DNA of 64,000 nucleotides from an uncultured Muribaculaceae bacterium. Its GTDB lineage: Bacteria; Bacteroidota; Bacteroidia; Bacteroidales; Muribaculaceae. The notes beneath the pieces are model-generated. The model worked only from the letters and a program-made list of their open reading frames with translations, was not told the DNA's origin and did not search any database. This document shows positions 9,632-18,381 of the stretch, in pieces (within the stretch, counting starts at the first letter, position 1; the number at the start of each line of letters is the position of its first letter). The stretch is from contig CAJTSR010000003.1 in NCBI GenBank assembly GCA_910579035.1, positions 1 to 64,000 on the forward strand. Direction: 5' to 3'. The translations under genes and the position numbers were made by a program.

Positions 9632-9653
9632 CACCCGGCAACAATGCCGGGTG
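9632..9653 (-). terminator. Short hairpin between the TerD-like gene and the RND operon
   Basis: CACCCGGCA (9632-9640) pairs with TGCCGGGTG (9645-9653) around an ACAA loop. It lies after the stop of the 9691-11952 gene and 18 bases before the adaptor start, with only a weak A/T-rich tail. It could terminate the upstream transcript or attenuate entry into the efflux operon. Confidence 0.5.
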
Positions 9654-9690
9654 TATGATATAAACGCCTGCGGCGGCGATTTTGTTGTGT

Positions 9691-11952
9691 TCAGTTCAGG
9701 AGCGAGGATATGAGGGTTGTATCGAGCGCTGATGCCGCCGTGTAGGCTTCGTCGGCTATGGCGGGGTCTGCTACTTCTGTAAGCCCCTGCGCCTTTGCCT
9801 TTACAAGCAGCAGCTCGCCGATGCTTATTTTGGCAGACAGCTTGTCGAGCAGCGCTTTAACGTTTTTTATGTTGAGGCTGCCTATGGTCTGGCCGTTAAA
9901 TGCCATTTCGAGCCATATAATTTCACGGGCTTGTACATCAAGCAGGCCGAAGAGCAGGCCTTTGGCAAGATTGGGAGAGGCTATGCTTACAGCCTTGGCG
10001 ACCGTCGACGGGTCGTAGGCCACTCCCGTGTCGTCGCTTACGGCCATCGGGTATGCCGAATCCATCCAGCCTACAAGCATGTTGAGGCTGAGGTTTCCGT
10101 CGGTGTACGCGTTGCAGGTGAAAGCGGCGTATTTAGCTCCGAGACGCTTCAGCTCGGCTATGTCGAGTTCGATATACTCGGCGGCGCCAACATTGTCGGG
10201 AATGCGCTGTATGTCGCCGCTGTGGGTGGCACCGCCCACTGTGAGGGAGTAGTAGGCGCAATCTTCTTCGTGGTCGGGGTAGATTATCTTGCAACTCAGG
10301 TCCATGTCGATATGCGCGGCAGGCAGTCCGCGTCCCCATTCCATAAACAGGCGCACGTGGTCGCCGTCTACCTTGAACCGCTGTCCCTGCAAGGCTCCGG
10401 CTTTGTCGTGCACGGTTTCCGATCGGTCGCCCACAGGCACAGGGATGTTGAAGAGTGCCGGGTCGATGTATATGGAGCTTCCTTGGGCTGTCTGTGCGGC
10501 AAAATGTGCGGCGGCGGTTTCGAGTGCTGTCTTTCTGACTGCCTCAGCCATCTCTTTGAGCTGCTTGGCGGTATAGTTCGCCGTCAGAGGGTTGGCAGGA
10601 ATATTGACCACGCGTCCGCCGGGGAGATGCACGCCACGGCTTGTGTCGGAGCGGAAATAGGACTCGGCATATGATGCCAGCGGGAGAATCAGGCGCAATG
10701 GCACCTTCGTGCTGATTTCTGCGAAGGCCGCGAGCGTTTCCGGGGAGCCAAGACGCAGCATGGCGGCGAACAGCGAGCGTGCGAACACTCCCGGACGTTC
10801 TTTGAGCCGCTTTAGAGCCTTGGCGCTTTCTCCTGCGAGCATCTCGGCCTCGAGTCCGCCGGCCCATACGTCGTAGTCCGACCTGTAAAAACGGTCGATA
10901 AGCTCCCGCAGCTTAGGGTGGGCCGGGCGACGGGAATATTCGGCAAGGCGAAGGGCGCGTATGGCGCGTACCCACATGCCGCGGTATGGGTGCATGGCCT
11001 CGCACATAGCCTCTGTCGGCATCTGCACCGTTTCGAGCCAGTCGGCCACGGTGCGGCATGTTTTTCGGTCGTATTTCAGCCGGAGTTCCGCTTTTTTTAT
11101 CTTGGCAGCATCTGCGGCGCGTTCGGTGTAGTCCGGCAGCCATTGGTAGCCTGTGGAGGCCTTGGCTCTTTCTACGAGAGTGGCTGGACGGACTATGTGA
11201 GGCAGCCCCGTTTTTTTATACCATAAGTACCGCAGAATGTCGGCCGGAGATGATATGTAGCGAATAGCTTCTCTCGCGAGTCCGGCCTCGGTAAGGGCGT
11301 CGATGCACAGCAACGCGGTTTCCTTCATAGCCGGTGTCGGCGATGAATTGTCGATGCCGTATTCTTTGATCAGGGTTTTGAGGCTTTCGGCCTGTGTGGC
11401 GTCGAGAGGCACTGGCGATGCCATAAGCCGCTCTTTGAGTCCGTTCAGATCAGAATCGCTCCATACGGTCAGCACCGTCCGTTTGCTTCCCCTTCCTGTA
11501 AAAATCACGGAAGAGTGCTCGAACAGCTGTCCGCAGAACGGGCAGCCTTTGTATCGCTCTATCGGGAAAGAGCCTTCGGGTATGAAGTGCCCGCAGTGCA
11601 GGGTGGTCCCCGGGCCGCGTAAATTTTCCGGGAGCGAGTTCGCTACCGAGGTGACGATATGGTCGCCAATGGTTTCGCCGGTAGGTGTGAGCCAGCCTTT
11701 TACGAGCGGCGTCCAGTTGAGGTCGGTATGCGAAAGGCGCGCAGCCTCAGCGGCCATATCGCGCAGCATGTCGGCAGGCAGATGTTCCAAGGCGTGTAGC
11801 AACTTCTCGTCGACAGTATATCCGAGGCCGCCGATGGCCCCGAGAAAGTCGTTGAGAGATTCCGACATCGGCTTTGCGGACGGTGCGGTTATAGGGGAGG
11901 GTATGTACAGGGCGTTATAGCGCAACGCCACTGCGAATAGTGCTGTATTCAT
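9691..11952 (-). CDS. Zinc-finger protein with TerD-like C-terminal domain (MXAN_6230/SCO0854-like)
   Basis: This 753-residue protein has no signal peptide. A CxH...CPFC cluster (C120, H122, C137, C140) suggests a small RING/zinc-ribbon fold. The middle is helical and lacks recognisable motifs. From about residue 529 to the end the protein resembles the tellurite-resistance TerD fold: a beta-strand pattern with the HSGD signature (577-580) followed by YIELDIAELKRLGAKYAAFT. This layout matches my recollection of the MXAN_6230/SCO0854 RING-domain family, whose function is unknown. TerD domains bind calcium in stress systems, but no other ter genes are nearby. The start at 11952 is the first ATG; Met29 (11868) is an alternative. 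A TACTTTTG box lies at 12037-12044. Confidence 0.65.
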   Translation of the reverse strand: MNTALFAVALRYNALYIPSPITAPSAKPMSESLNDFLGAIGGLGYTVDEKLLHALEHLPADMLRDMAAEAARLSHTDLNWTPLVKGWLTPTGETIGDHIVTSVANSLPENLRGPGTTLHCGHFIPEGSFPIERYKGCPFCGQLFEHSSVIFTGRGSKRTVLTVWSDSDLNGLKERLMASPVPLDATQAESLKTLIKEYGIDNSSPTPAMKETALLCIDALTEAGLAREAIRYISSPADILRYLWYKKTGLPHIVRPATLVERAKASTGYQWLPDYTERAADAAKIKKAELRLKYDRKTCRTVADWLETVQMPTEAMCEAMHPYRGMWVRAIRALRLAEYSRRPAHPKLRELIDRFYRSDYDVWAGGLEAEMLAGESAKALKRLKERPGVFARSLFAAMLRLGSPETLAAFAEISTKVPLRLILPLASYAESYFRSDTSRGVHLPGGRVVNIPANPLTANYTAKQLKEMAEAVRKTALETAAAHFAAQTAQGSSIYIDPALFNIPVPVGDRSETVHDKAGALQGQRFKVDGDHVRLFMEWGRGLPAAHIDMDLSCKIIYPDHEEDCAYYSLTVGGATHSGDIQRIPDNVGAAEYIELDIAELKRLGAKYAAFTCNAYTDGNLSLNMLVGWMDSAYPMAVSDDTGVAYDPSTVAKAVSIASPNLAKGLLFGLLDVQAREIIWLEMAFNGQTIGSLNIKNVKALLDKLSAKISIGELLLVKAKAQGLTEVADPAIADEAYTAASALDTTLISSLLN

Positions 11953-12036
11953 AAAAAAAGGGAGGGCAATTGAACAGCTGAAAGTCCATGAAAAGTAGAA
12001 GTAAGCCGTTCTTGGCCCGTCCCGGTTATATTAACG

Positions 12037-12065
12037 CAAAAGTAGGAAAAATTTCTTTGCCACAA
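12037..12065 (-). promoter_or_regulatory. Promoter of the TerD-like gene
   Basis: The minus strand reads TTG (12063-12065), 18 bases, then TACTTTTG (12037-12044), close to the Bacteroidetes -33/-7 pattern with slightly short spacing. The predicted leader is about 80 bases before the ATG at 11952. Confidence 0.5.
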
Positions 12066-12133
12066 TCTTTAAAAAATGAAAAATACACCACATATGTTGA
12101 ACCTGCCTCCATATAACAACCTCATAAAACGCA

Positions 12134-12161
12134 AAAAAGGTTGTATCAATGCAACCTTTTT
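12134..12161. repeat. Perfect 10-bp inverted repeat upstream of the Fic gene
   Basis: AAAAAGGTTG (12134-12143) and CAACCTTTTT (12152-12161) form a perfect stem with an 8-base loop. It lies between two divergent genes, 14 bases upstream of the Fic -7 box. It looks like a terminator in both directions, but neither neighbour ends here, so an operator is equally possible. Confidence 0.6.
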
Positions 12162-12175
12162 CAAGGAATTATCAT

Positions 12176-12183
12176 TAACTTTG
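12176..12183 (+). promoter_or_regulatory. -7 box (TAACTTTG) for the Fic gene
   Basis: TAACTTTG matches TAnnTTTG exactly and lies 23 bases before the ATG at 12207. No TTTG was found at the usual -33 spacing; that region is AT-rich and lies just downstream of the inverted repeat at 12134-12161. Confidence 0.55.
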
Positions 12184-12206
12184 TGTGGATATAACACAAA
12201 TTCCGT

Positions 12207-13274
12207 ATGAAATATCTTAATATCAAAAAAGCACTTACCGCTTGGCAGAACATACAGCCCCTATCTGAGAAAGACAGAGAGAGGCTAAGCCGTCGTTTTA
12301 CCGTGGATTTCAACTATAACAGCAATCATATTGAGGGCAATACGCTGACTTATGGGCAGACAGAAATTCTATTGCTGTTCGGCAAGGTAATCGGTGAGGC
12401 TGATGTGCGTGACATTGAGGAAATGACAGCAAGCAACGTAGGACTACGTATGATGACAGAGGAAGCCGCGGTTAAGGATATGCCTTTGACGCAGAATTTT
12501 ATACGGACATTACATAAGACCCTTTTACGCGAGGATTACACCGTCTATCGCAATTTGCCTGGCGGAGTACAGACGAGCTATGTGATACACGCAGGGCAAT
12601 ATAAGACAAGGCCTAATAGTGTAATCACACGGTACGGTGACAGATTTGAGTATGCCTTGCCAGAGGAAACGCCCGGTCTTATGGCTGATTTGGTTGACTG
12701 GTACAATACAGCTGAACAAGAGGGAAAACTATCGCCCGTTGAGTTGGCCGCGTTGTTCCACTACCGCTATATTCGCATCCACCCATTTGAAGACGGCAAC
12801 GGACGTATCGCCAGACTTATGGTGAATTATATTCTCACACGCCACAACTATCCGATGATTGTAGTCCGCAGCCGCAAGAAAAGCGAATATCTCGAAGCAC
12901 TCCATCATGCAGATCTCGAGGTTGGTCCGGTGCCGAGCGACGGAGCCCATGCCGGCATAAAGGATATACGCTCGTTTCTAAAGTATTTCACAGAACTTGT
13001 AGCGACAGAGGTATATAACGATGTGTTGTTTGTAAGCGAGAAAAATGAAAATGTCTGGTGGTATGATGGTGAACGGATAGCTTTCCGCACGCCCAGCTAC
13101 ACTAAAATCCTGAACGCCATGCGCACCAAGCCTATACTGACACTCGCTGATATGAAAGACGAAACCGGCATCAGCATTACAGCTATCCAAAAACTGCTGA
13201 GTCAACTGATTTCAAAAAAATACGTTGAGCGCGGCGAGAAAGACGGAAGCTGGAGAGTGTTTCTGACACAATGA
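12207..13274 (+). CDS. Fic family protein, class II (self-inhibited), with C-terminal winged helix
   Basis: This 355-residue protein carries the complete Fic catalytic motif HPFEDGNGR (residues 192-200), including the catalytic His192 and the phosphate-binding Asn/Arg. Fic enzymes transfer AMP or other phosphate-containing groups to target hydroxyls. The N-terminal SNHIEG (39-44) fits the inhibitory motif [S/T]xxxE[G/N] that places Glu43 in the active site, so the enzyme should be auto-inhibited by an N-terminal helix (class II). Residues from about 295 to the end look like a winged-helix DNA-binding domain (MKDETGISITAIQKLLSQL), as in many free-standing Fic regulators. No antitoxin gene is adjacent. 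The target is unknown. Confidence 0.92.
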   Translation: MKYLNIKKALTAWQNIQPLSEKDRERLSRRFTVDFNYNSNHIEGNTLTYGQTEILLLFGKVIGEADVRDIEEMTASNVGLRMMTEEAAVKDMPLTQNFIRTLHKTLLREDYTVYRNLPGGVQTSYVIHAGQYKTRPNSVITRYGDRFEYALPEETPGLMADLVDWYNTAEQEGKLSPVELAALFHYRYIRIHPFEDGNGRIARLMVNYILTRHNYPMIVVRSRKKSEYLEALHHADLEVGPVPSDGAHAGIKDIRSFLKYFTELVATEVYNDVLFVSEKNENVWWYDGERIAFRTPSYTKILNAMRTKPILTLADMKDETGISITAIQKLLSQLISKKYVERGEKDGSWRVFLTQ

Positions 13275-13366
13275 AATTATAGAATAGATCTTCCCTTATC
13301 AGACGCCTTCGCACTTGCCGGTTGAACCTCCGGGGGTGCCGATAAACAAGTTTAATGTCTGCTTTG

Positions 13367-13398
13367 TTTGTCTTTTTGTCGAGTTGTGACTAACTTTG
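13367..13398 (+). promoter_or_regulatory. Canonical Bacteroidetes promoter of the acyltransferase-tex operon
   Basis: TTTG (13367-13370), 20 bases, then TAACTTTG (13391-13398) matches the Bacteroidetes primary sigma-factor consensus perfectly. It supports an mRNA start near 13405 and translation from the ATG at 13460, not from the upstream TTG at 13415. The rest of the 13275-13459 gap shows nothing else clear. Confidence 0.75.
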
Positions 13399-13459
13399 TG
13401 GCAGAATAGGGCTTTTGTCCTGTTCCACTACCGTTGTTTTTGCCCCAATAAGACAAACA

Positions 13460-14653
13460 ATGACTGAACACGAACAACAGACAAATACTCCGGAGCGCGA
13501 TTTTTCCGACATCCGGCCATATGACGACCACGAGTTCCGCGAAAAAATATCCGAGCTTGTGGCCGAACCCGGTTTTGAGCACGCAGTGCGGTACGCTATG
13601 CCCGACGTTGACTATAAGCAGTTTGTGCAGAACCTGCTTACAGTGGAAACGCAGATGGATTTCCAGATTAAGGTTATGGGGCCGTTTTTGGAAATGCTGG
13701 TTGCCAAGACCACTCACGGTCTTTCGATCGACGGCCTCGACAATTACGATCCTTCCCAAAGCTATACCTTTATCACCAACCACCGCGACATAGTGCTCGA
13801 TGCCTCTTTCCTCAATCTGTGCTTTATCCGGGCCGGACTTCCGCTCACGCAGGTCGCCATAGGCAACAACCTGCTGATATTCGACTGGATAACCGACTTG
13901 GTGAAGCTCAACCGCAGCTTTATCGTGAAGCGCGACGGACGTGTGCGCGAGGCTCTCGACAATGCCAAGCATCTGTCGGCCTACATACACTATGCCGTGG
14001 GCGAGATGCACGAATCGATATGGATAGCCCAGCGTGAGGGACGTGCCAAGGATTCAAACGACCGCACGCAGGAGAGCGTGCTTAAAATGCTGTCGCTCGG
14101 CGGAAGCGGCTCCTGCAAGCAAAACCTTGCGGCTCTGAATATAATGCCTGTGGCCATATCATACGAATACGACCCCAACGATTATCTCAAAGTGCGCGAG
14201 TTCCTGCTCAAACGTCGCGATCCTGAATATAAAAAGACCAAGCGCGACGACCTGTTCAGTATGGAAACAGGCATATTGAAGCAGAAAGGCCGTGTCCATT
14301 TCCGCCTCGGAAGCTGCATCAATAAAGAGCTTGCCGCAGTAGAGGGCGAGGGTCGCCCTGAAGTCGTGCATGCGGCCTGTGCGGTGCTTGACCGCGCCAT
14401 ACATTGTGGCTACCGCATATTCCCCTGCAACTACATCGCGTACGACGAGGTGAACGGTGGCAGCGAATACGCCGCCGAGTATACTCCCGGCGATGTTCGG
14501 GCGTTCGACGAATATATAGCCGGACAGCTCGCCAAGGTAGATGTGGAAGATATTACCGACGAGGAGATGGCCTTTATGCGCAGGACCATGCTCCTGATGT
14601 ATGCCAACCCCCTGAAAAACCAGCGCGCGGCACTCGGCTGCGAATCAGTGTAG
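13460..14653 (+). CDS. Glycerolipid-type acyltransferase (PlsC-like)
   Basis: This 397-residue protein has no signal peptide. The acyltransferase signature TNHRDIVLD (about 106-114) resembles the NHxxxxD active site of glycerol-phosphate and lysophosphatidic acyltransferases, with the His-Asp gap one residue longer than usual. Further conserved-looking blocks follow (RSFIVKRDGRVRE, EGRAKDSND). Related Bacteroidales proteins are annotated as 1-acyl-glycerol-3-phosphate acyltransferases or as general acyltransferases, so a role in phospholipid or ornithine-lipid synthesis is likely, but the acceptor is not known. It is the first gene of a four-gene operon; the next ATG begins 2 bases after its stop. 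Confidence 0.78.
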   Translation: MTEHEQQTNTPERDFSDIRPYDDHEFREKISELVAEPGFEHAVRYAMPDVDYKQFVQNLLTVETQMDFQIKVMGPFLEMLVAKTTHGLSIDGLDNYDPSQSYTFITNHRDIVLDASFLNLCFIRAGLPLTQVAIGNNLLIFDWITDLVKLNRSFIVKRDGRVREALDNAKHLSAYIHYAVGEMHESIWIAQREGRAKDSNDRTQESVLKMLSLGGSGSCKQNLAALNIMPVAISYEYDPNDYLKVREFLLKRRDPEYKKTKRDDLFSMETGILKQKGRVHFRLGSCINKELAAVEGEGRPEVVHAACAVLDRAIHCGYRIFPCNYIAYDEVNGGSEYAAEYTPGDVRAFDEYIAGQLAKVDVEDITDEEMAFMRRTMLLMYANPLKNQRAALGCESV

Positions 14654-14654
14654 T

Positions 14655-15845
14655 ATGCGCCTTGCCCTCGTGCTGATATTGCCCATGCTGCTTGTCGGAC
14701 TGCTTGTCGACTGGTACATCGTGCGTGCCGTATGGCGCCGATGCTCGGCAGGCCGGCGGTTCTGGCGTCCGTTTGCCTTGTGGTCGTCGGTGCTGTGCCA
14801 GATTGGAGCCATTGTGGCTGTTTGCTGGCCCAAGCGTGCCGGAGGCGACGGCGAGCTGCTTGCGCTGATGTGGATTCTATACTCCTATCTTTCGGTGTAT
14901 CTTCCCAAGGCGATATTCTGCATAATCGACCTTGCCGGCAAAGTACCGGCACTGTTTGGCCGCAAGCGCCTCCGTGGCTTTGCCTCGGCAGGCATTGCCT
15001 TGGCTCTGCTGTGCTTCGGTTTTATGTGGTGGGGGGCGCTTGTCAACCGTTACAATGTCGATGTGCGCGAGGTCGCCTTTTCCGATTCTCGTCTGCCCGA
15101 CTCTTTCGACGGGTTCAGGGTGGCCCAGATATCCGATCTGCATGTGGGCAGCTATGGCACGGACACTGCCTTTGTGTCGCGTCTTGTCGATGCCGTCAAT
15201 GCCCTTAATCCTGACGTGGTGGTGTTTACGGGCGATATTGTGAATCGCCGCAGCGCCGAGCTTCTGCCCTTCGTGCAGCCTCTTTCGAGGCTTAAAGCAC
15301 CGATGGGAGTTTATTCTGTGCTTGGCAACCACGATTACGGCGATTACTATAACTGGCCCGATTCTGCCGCCAAGGAAGCCAATCTGAGGCAGCTTGTGAA
15401 TCTTCAGGACGATATGGGTTGGGATTTGCTTCTGAACCGCACGGCGTGGTTGCGCCGGGGAGAGGACTCTCTCGCCTTGGTGGGTGTGGAGAATGTCGGC
15501 GACCCGCCTTTCCACTGCTATGGCGATTTGGAAACAGCCTATCCCGGCGATTTGGCCGACCCTGCGTTCAAGATACTCCTGAGCCATAATCCCGCTCACT
15601 GGACTATGGATATAGAAGACAGTCCGGATAAGAATATTCCCCTTACTCTGTCGGGGCACACCCACGCTATGCAGATGTCGGCATTCGGGCTTTCTCCTGC
15701 CGCTTTCCGCTACTCTACCTGGGGCGGAATGTATGCCGACGGCGACGCCCATAGCCTTTATGTGAATATCGGTGCCGGCGAGGTCGGCATTCCCGCCCGC
15801 ATAGGCGCCACTCCAGAAATCACGCTCTTCACCCTTTCAAAATGA
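14655..15845 (+). CDS. Membrane metallophosphoesterase (YkuE-like)
   Basis: This 396-residue protein has an N-terminal block of about four membrane helices (residues 1-130) followed by a calcineurin-like phosphoesterase domain. All the metal-binding motifs are present: DLH (161-163), GD (193-194), GNHD (224-227) and, near the end, SGHTHAMQ. Proteins of this layout hydrolyse phosphoesters at the membrane surface; YkuE-type relatives act on UDP-sugars or lipid pyrophosphates, but the substrate here is unknown. Its stop overlaps the start of tex (ATGA), so the two are translationally coupled. Sharing an operon with an acyltransferase suggests a lipid-linked role, which is inference. Confidence 0.88.
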   Translation: MRLALVLILPMLLVGLLVDWYIVRAVWRRCSAGRRFWRPFALWSSVLCQIGAIVAVCWPKRAGGDGELLALMWILYSYLSVYLPKAIFCIIDLAGKVPALFGRKRLRGFASAGIALALLCFGFMWWGALVNRYNVDVREVAFSDSRLPDSFDGFRVAQISDLHVGSYGTDTAFVSRLVDAVNALNPDVVVFTGDIVNRRSAELLPFVQPLSRLKAPMGVYSVLGNHDYGDYYNWPDSAAKEANLRQLVNLQDDMGWDLLLNRTAWLRRGEDSLALVGVENVGDPPFHCYGDLETAYPGDLADPAFKILLSHNPAHWTMDIEDSPDKNIPLTLSGHTHAMQMSAFGLSPAAFRYSTWGGMYADGDAHSLYVNIGAGEVGIPARIGATPEITLFTLSK

Positions 15846-17947
15846 CACGGATAGTAAAGGCCGTCGCAAGGCGCACGTCGCTCCCCGAGGCAGGTGTGGG
15901 CGCCGTTATATCGCTTCTTGACGAAGGGGCGACAGTCCCGTTTATAAGCCGCTACCGCAAGGAGCGCACAGGCTCGCTCGACGAGGTGGCCGTCCGTGCC
16001 GTCGAAACGGCTCTTGAGGCCGTCCGCGAGTTGGAAAAGCGGCGCGAGTTCGTGCTTGGCGCAGTGGCGGAGGCTGGGGCGCTCACTCCCGAGCTGAGGG
16101 CGCGCATAGAGGAGGCCGATACCTCCACCGACCTCGAAGACCTTTATGCCCCCTATAAGCCCAAGAGGCGCACACGTGCCTCCATCGCCCGCGAGAAGGG
16201 TTTTGAACCGCTTGCCAAGCGCATCATGGCTGGCCGGATGGCGCGTATTGATGCTTCGGAAGAAGCCGTTGAGGGTGCTTGCGACATAATTGCCGAATGG
16301 GCCTCGGAAACACCCCGCTTGCGCAATATGGTACGTAGGGCTTTCAGTCGCGACGGCTTTGTGGAAGCGTCGGCGGCGAAAGACCGTGAGAAAGAGCTGG
16401 AAACATCTCCTTATGCCGAGTACGCCGGTTTCAGCCGCGAGCTGCGTCGCTGCCGTTCGCACCAGTATCTGGCCTTGCGCCGCGCCGAGGCTGAAGGTTT
16501 TCTTAAATTGAAATATACTATTTCCGACGAGCCTCGACTTGTCGGTTCGCTCTGCGGCGCGTTCGGCCCTAAAGACGCTTCGCGCCCGTGCCGTGAGCTT
16601 ATCGACGCGGCTGTGACAGACGCTTATAAGCGCTTGATAAAGCCCTCGGTGGAAAATGAAACGGCCTCCGCCTTGAAAGAAGAGGCCGATACCGTGGCCA
16701 TAGGCATATTCTCCGACAATCTCAGGCAGCTGCTTTTGGCGCCTCCTCTGCGTGGGCGGCGCGTGCTTGCCCTCGACCCCGGCTTCCGCACCGGCTGCAA
16801 GGTGGTGGCCGTCGACGAGCAGGGTGCCTTGCTGGCCGACGCGGTGATATACCCCGTGGAGCCGCGCCGCGATACCGATGGTGCGGCTCGTATATTGTCC
16901 GACCTTATAAGGCGCCATCGGCTCGACGTGGTGGCGCTTGGCAACGGCACGGCGTCGCGCGAAACAGAGCGCTTTCTTGCCTCGGCCGGTCTGCCTGGCA
17001 ATCCGCAGGTATATGTGGTTAGCGAGAGCGGCGCTTCGGTATATTCGGCCTCGGATATAGCGCGGGCCGAGTTCCCCGACAAGGACGTCACTGTGCGTGG
17101 TGCCGTGTCGATAGGACGCCGCCTTATCGACCCGCTTGCAGAGCTTGTCAAAATCGACCCCAAGTCGATAGGAGTCGGGCAGTATCAGCACGATGTGGAC
17201 CAGTCGAGGTTGCAGCAGGCACTTGATTACACGGTGATGAGCTGTGTCAATTCTGTGGGAGTGGACGTGAATACCGCATCGGCCAAGCTTTTAGGGTATA
17301 TATCGGGCATAGGGCCGCTACTGGCATCGAACATAGTGAAATACCGCACCGAGAACGGACCCTTTGCGAGCCGCTCCGACCTGCGCCGCGTACCCCGCAT
17401 GGGCGACAAGGCATATGAGCTGTCGGCCGGATTCCTTCGCGTGCCCCTTAGTGCAAACCCTCTCGATAATACAGGCATACACCCCGAAAGCTATGCTGTC
17501 GTGGAGGCTCTTGCCCGCAGGCAGGGCATAGATGTGGCTTCTCTTGCAGCTAACGGCGCGGCACTCGACCGCGTGGACGTGGACGCGCTTGCCGCCGAGG
17601 GACTTGCCGGCCGAGAAACCCTTGCCGACATAGTGGCGGAGCTGCGTAAACCGGGCCGTGACCCTCGTGTCGACGATGCTGGTGATGCTTTCGTGCCGGA
17701 GGTATCGGCTTTCGACGAGCTTCGTGAGGGTATGGTTCTTCCGGGGCTTGTCAGCAATATCACCGCTTTCGGTGCCTTTGTCAATATCGGCATAAAGGAA
17801 AGCGGACTCCTGCACATATCCGAAATATCGTCGCGGAGGGTGAACTCGGTGAGCGATGTTCTGCGCCTTGGCCAGCAGGTAAGGGTGAAAGTAATAGGTG
17901 TTGATACAGCCCGCAAGCGTATCAGCCTTTCTATGAAGGGTATATGA
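15842..17947 (+). CDS. tex: Tex-family transcription accessory / RNA-binding protein
   Basis: This 701-residue protein has the full Tex domain order: an N-terminal helical region, a YqgF/RNase-H-like domain (RVLALDPGFRTGCKVVAVDEQG at about 306), a helix-hairpin-helix pair (LGYISGIGPLLASNIVKYR and following) and a C-terminal S1 RNA-binding domain (GLVSNITAFGAFVNIGIKESGLLHIS at about 635-700). Tex binds nucleic acid and influences transcription. It ends soon after the S1 domain, so it is somewhat shorter than the E. coli homologue YhgF. It overlaps both neighbours by 4 bp (ATGA junctions). Confidence 0.95.
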   Translation: MTRIVKAVARRTSLPEAGVGAVISLLDEGATVPFISRYRKERTGSLDEVAVRAVETALEAVRELEKRREFVLGAVAEAGALTPELRARIEEADTSTDLEDLYAPYKPKRRTRASIAREKGFEPLAKRIMAGRMARIDASEEAVEGACDIIAEWASETPRLRNMVRRAFSRDGFVEASAAKDREKELETSPYAEYAGFSRELRRCRSHQYLALRRAEAEGFLKLKYTISDEPRLVGSLCGAFGPKDASRPCRELIDAAVTDAYKRLIKPSVENETASALKEEADTVAIGIFSDNLRQLLLAPPLRGRRVLALDPGFRTGCKVVAVDEQGALLADAVIYPVEPRRDTDGAARILSDLIRRHRLDVVALGNGTASRETERFLASAGLPGNPQVYVVSESGASVYSASDIARAEFPDKDVTVRGAVSIGRRLIDPLAELVKIDPKSIGVGQYQHDVDQSRLQQALDYTVMSCVNSVGVDVNTASAKLLGYISGIGPLLASNIVKYRTENGPFASRSDLRRVPRMGDKAYELSAGFLRVPLSANPLDNTGIHPESYAVVEALARRQGIDVASLAANGAALDRVDVDALAAEGLAGRETLADIVAELRKPGRDPRVDDAGDAFVPEVSAFDELREGMVLPGLVSNITAFGAFVNIGIKESGLLHISEISSRRVNSVSDVLRLGQQVRVKVIGVDTARKRISLSMKGI

Positions 17948-18381
17948 ACAAAGCAGTAGTGTGCCTCGGGGCCAATACCACAGATGCCTTGCCTCGGCTC
18001 GGACAGGCATTGGTGTTTTTGCAGGGCTGTGCCACGGTCAATGCCGACTCAGGCTGCTATCCTACCGAGCCTGAATATGAGGCTGCCGCCAACCCTTACC
18101 AGAACAGGGTGCTTGTTCTTGCCACAGATATCGGATACGAAGAACTGTACTCCCGCTCCAAGGAATTTGAGCGGGCTGTGCGCGCCGAGTTGCCCGCAGG
18201 CAGTGCCGGCCTTGTCAACACCGATATCGACATCGTGGTATGGAACGGCGAGGTGAAGAAGCCTCTCGATTATGCCTCGCGCTATTTCAGCCTCGGCATG
18301 TCCTTAATATCCCATAAAGCGGAGTATGAACGGAGCCAGCAGTGCTGTGAGGAGGCCGTTCATAATAAGTCCGAGCGATGA
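17944..18381 (+). CDS. HPPK (FolK)-like protein
   Basis: This 145-residue protein starts within the tex stop codon (ATGA). It resembles 6-hydroxymethyl-dihydropterin pyrophosphokinase in outline: VCLGANTTDALPRLGQAL at the start, a CYPTEPEYEAAANPYQNRVL segment matching the SxxYxTxP...N region, and NTDIDIVVWNG near 98-108 matching the RxxDxDI magnesium motif, with Asn replacing the usual Arg. It lacks the full GR...GpR ATP-binding block, so it may be divergent or non-catalytic. Its last ~26 codons run antisense through the 3' end of lrgB. It is the fourth gene of the acyltransferase-tex operon. Confidence 0.6.
   Translation: MNKAVVCLGANTTDALPRLGQALVFLQGCATVNADSGCYPTEPEYEAAANPYQNRVLVLATDIGYEELYSRSKEFERAVRAELPAGSAGLVNTDIDIVVWNGEVKKPLDYASRYFSLGMSLISHKAEYERSQQCCEEAVHNKSER

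Noticed and set aside
13415..13459. Upstream TTG start for the acyltransferase
   Set aside because: The ATG at 13460 is the first ATG after the perfect promoter and the extra 15 residues are not protein-like.
15758..17191. 477-codon minus-strand open frame opposite tex
   Set aside because: Antisense shadow; tex has all domain motifs and the shadow has none.
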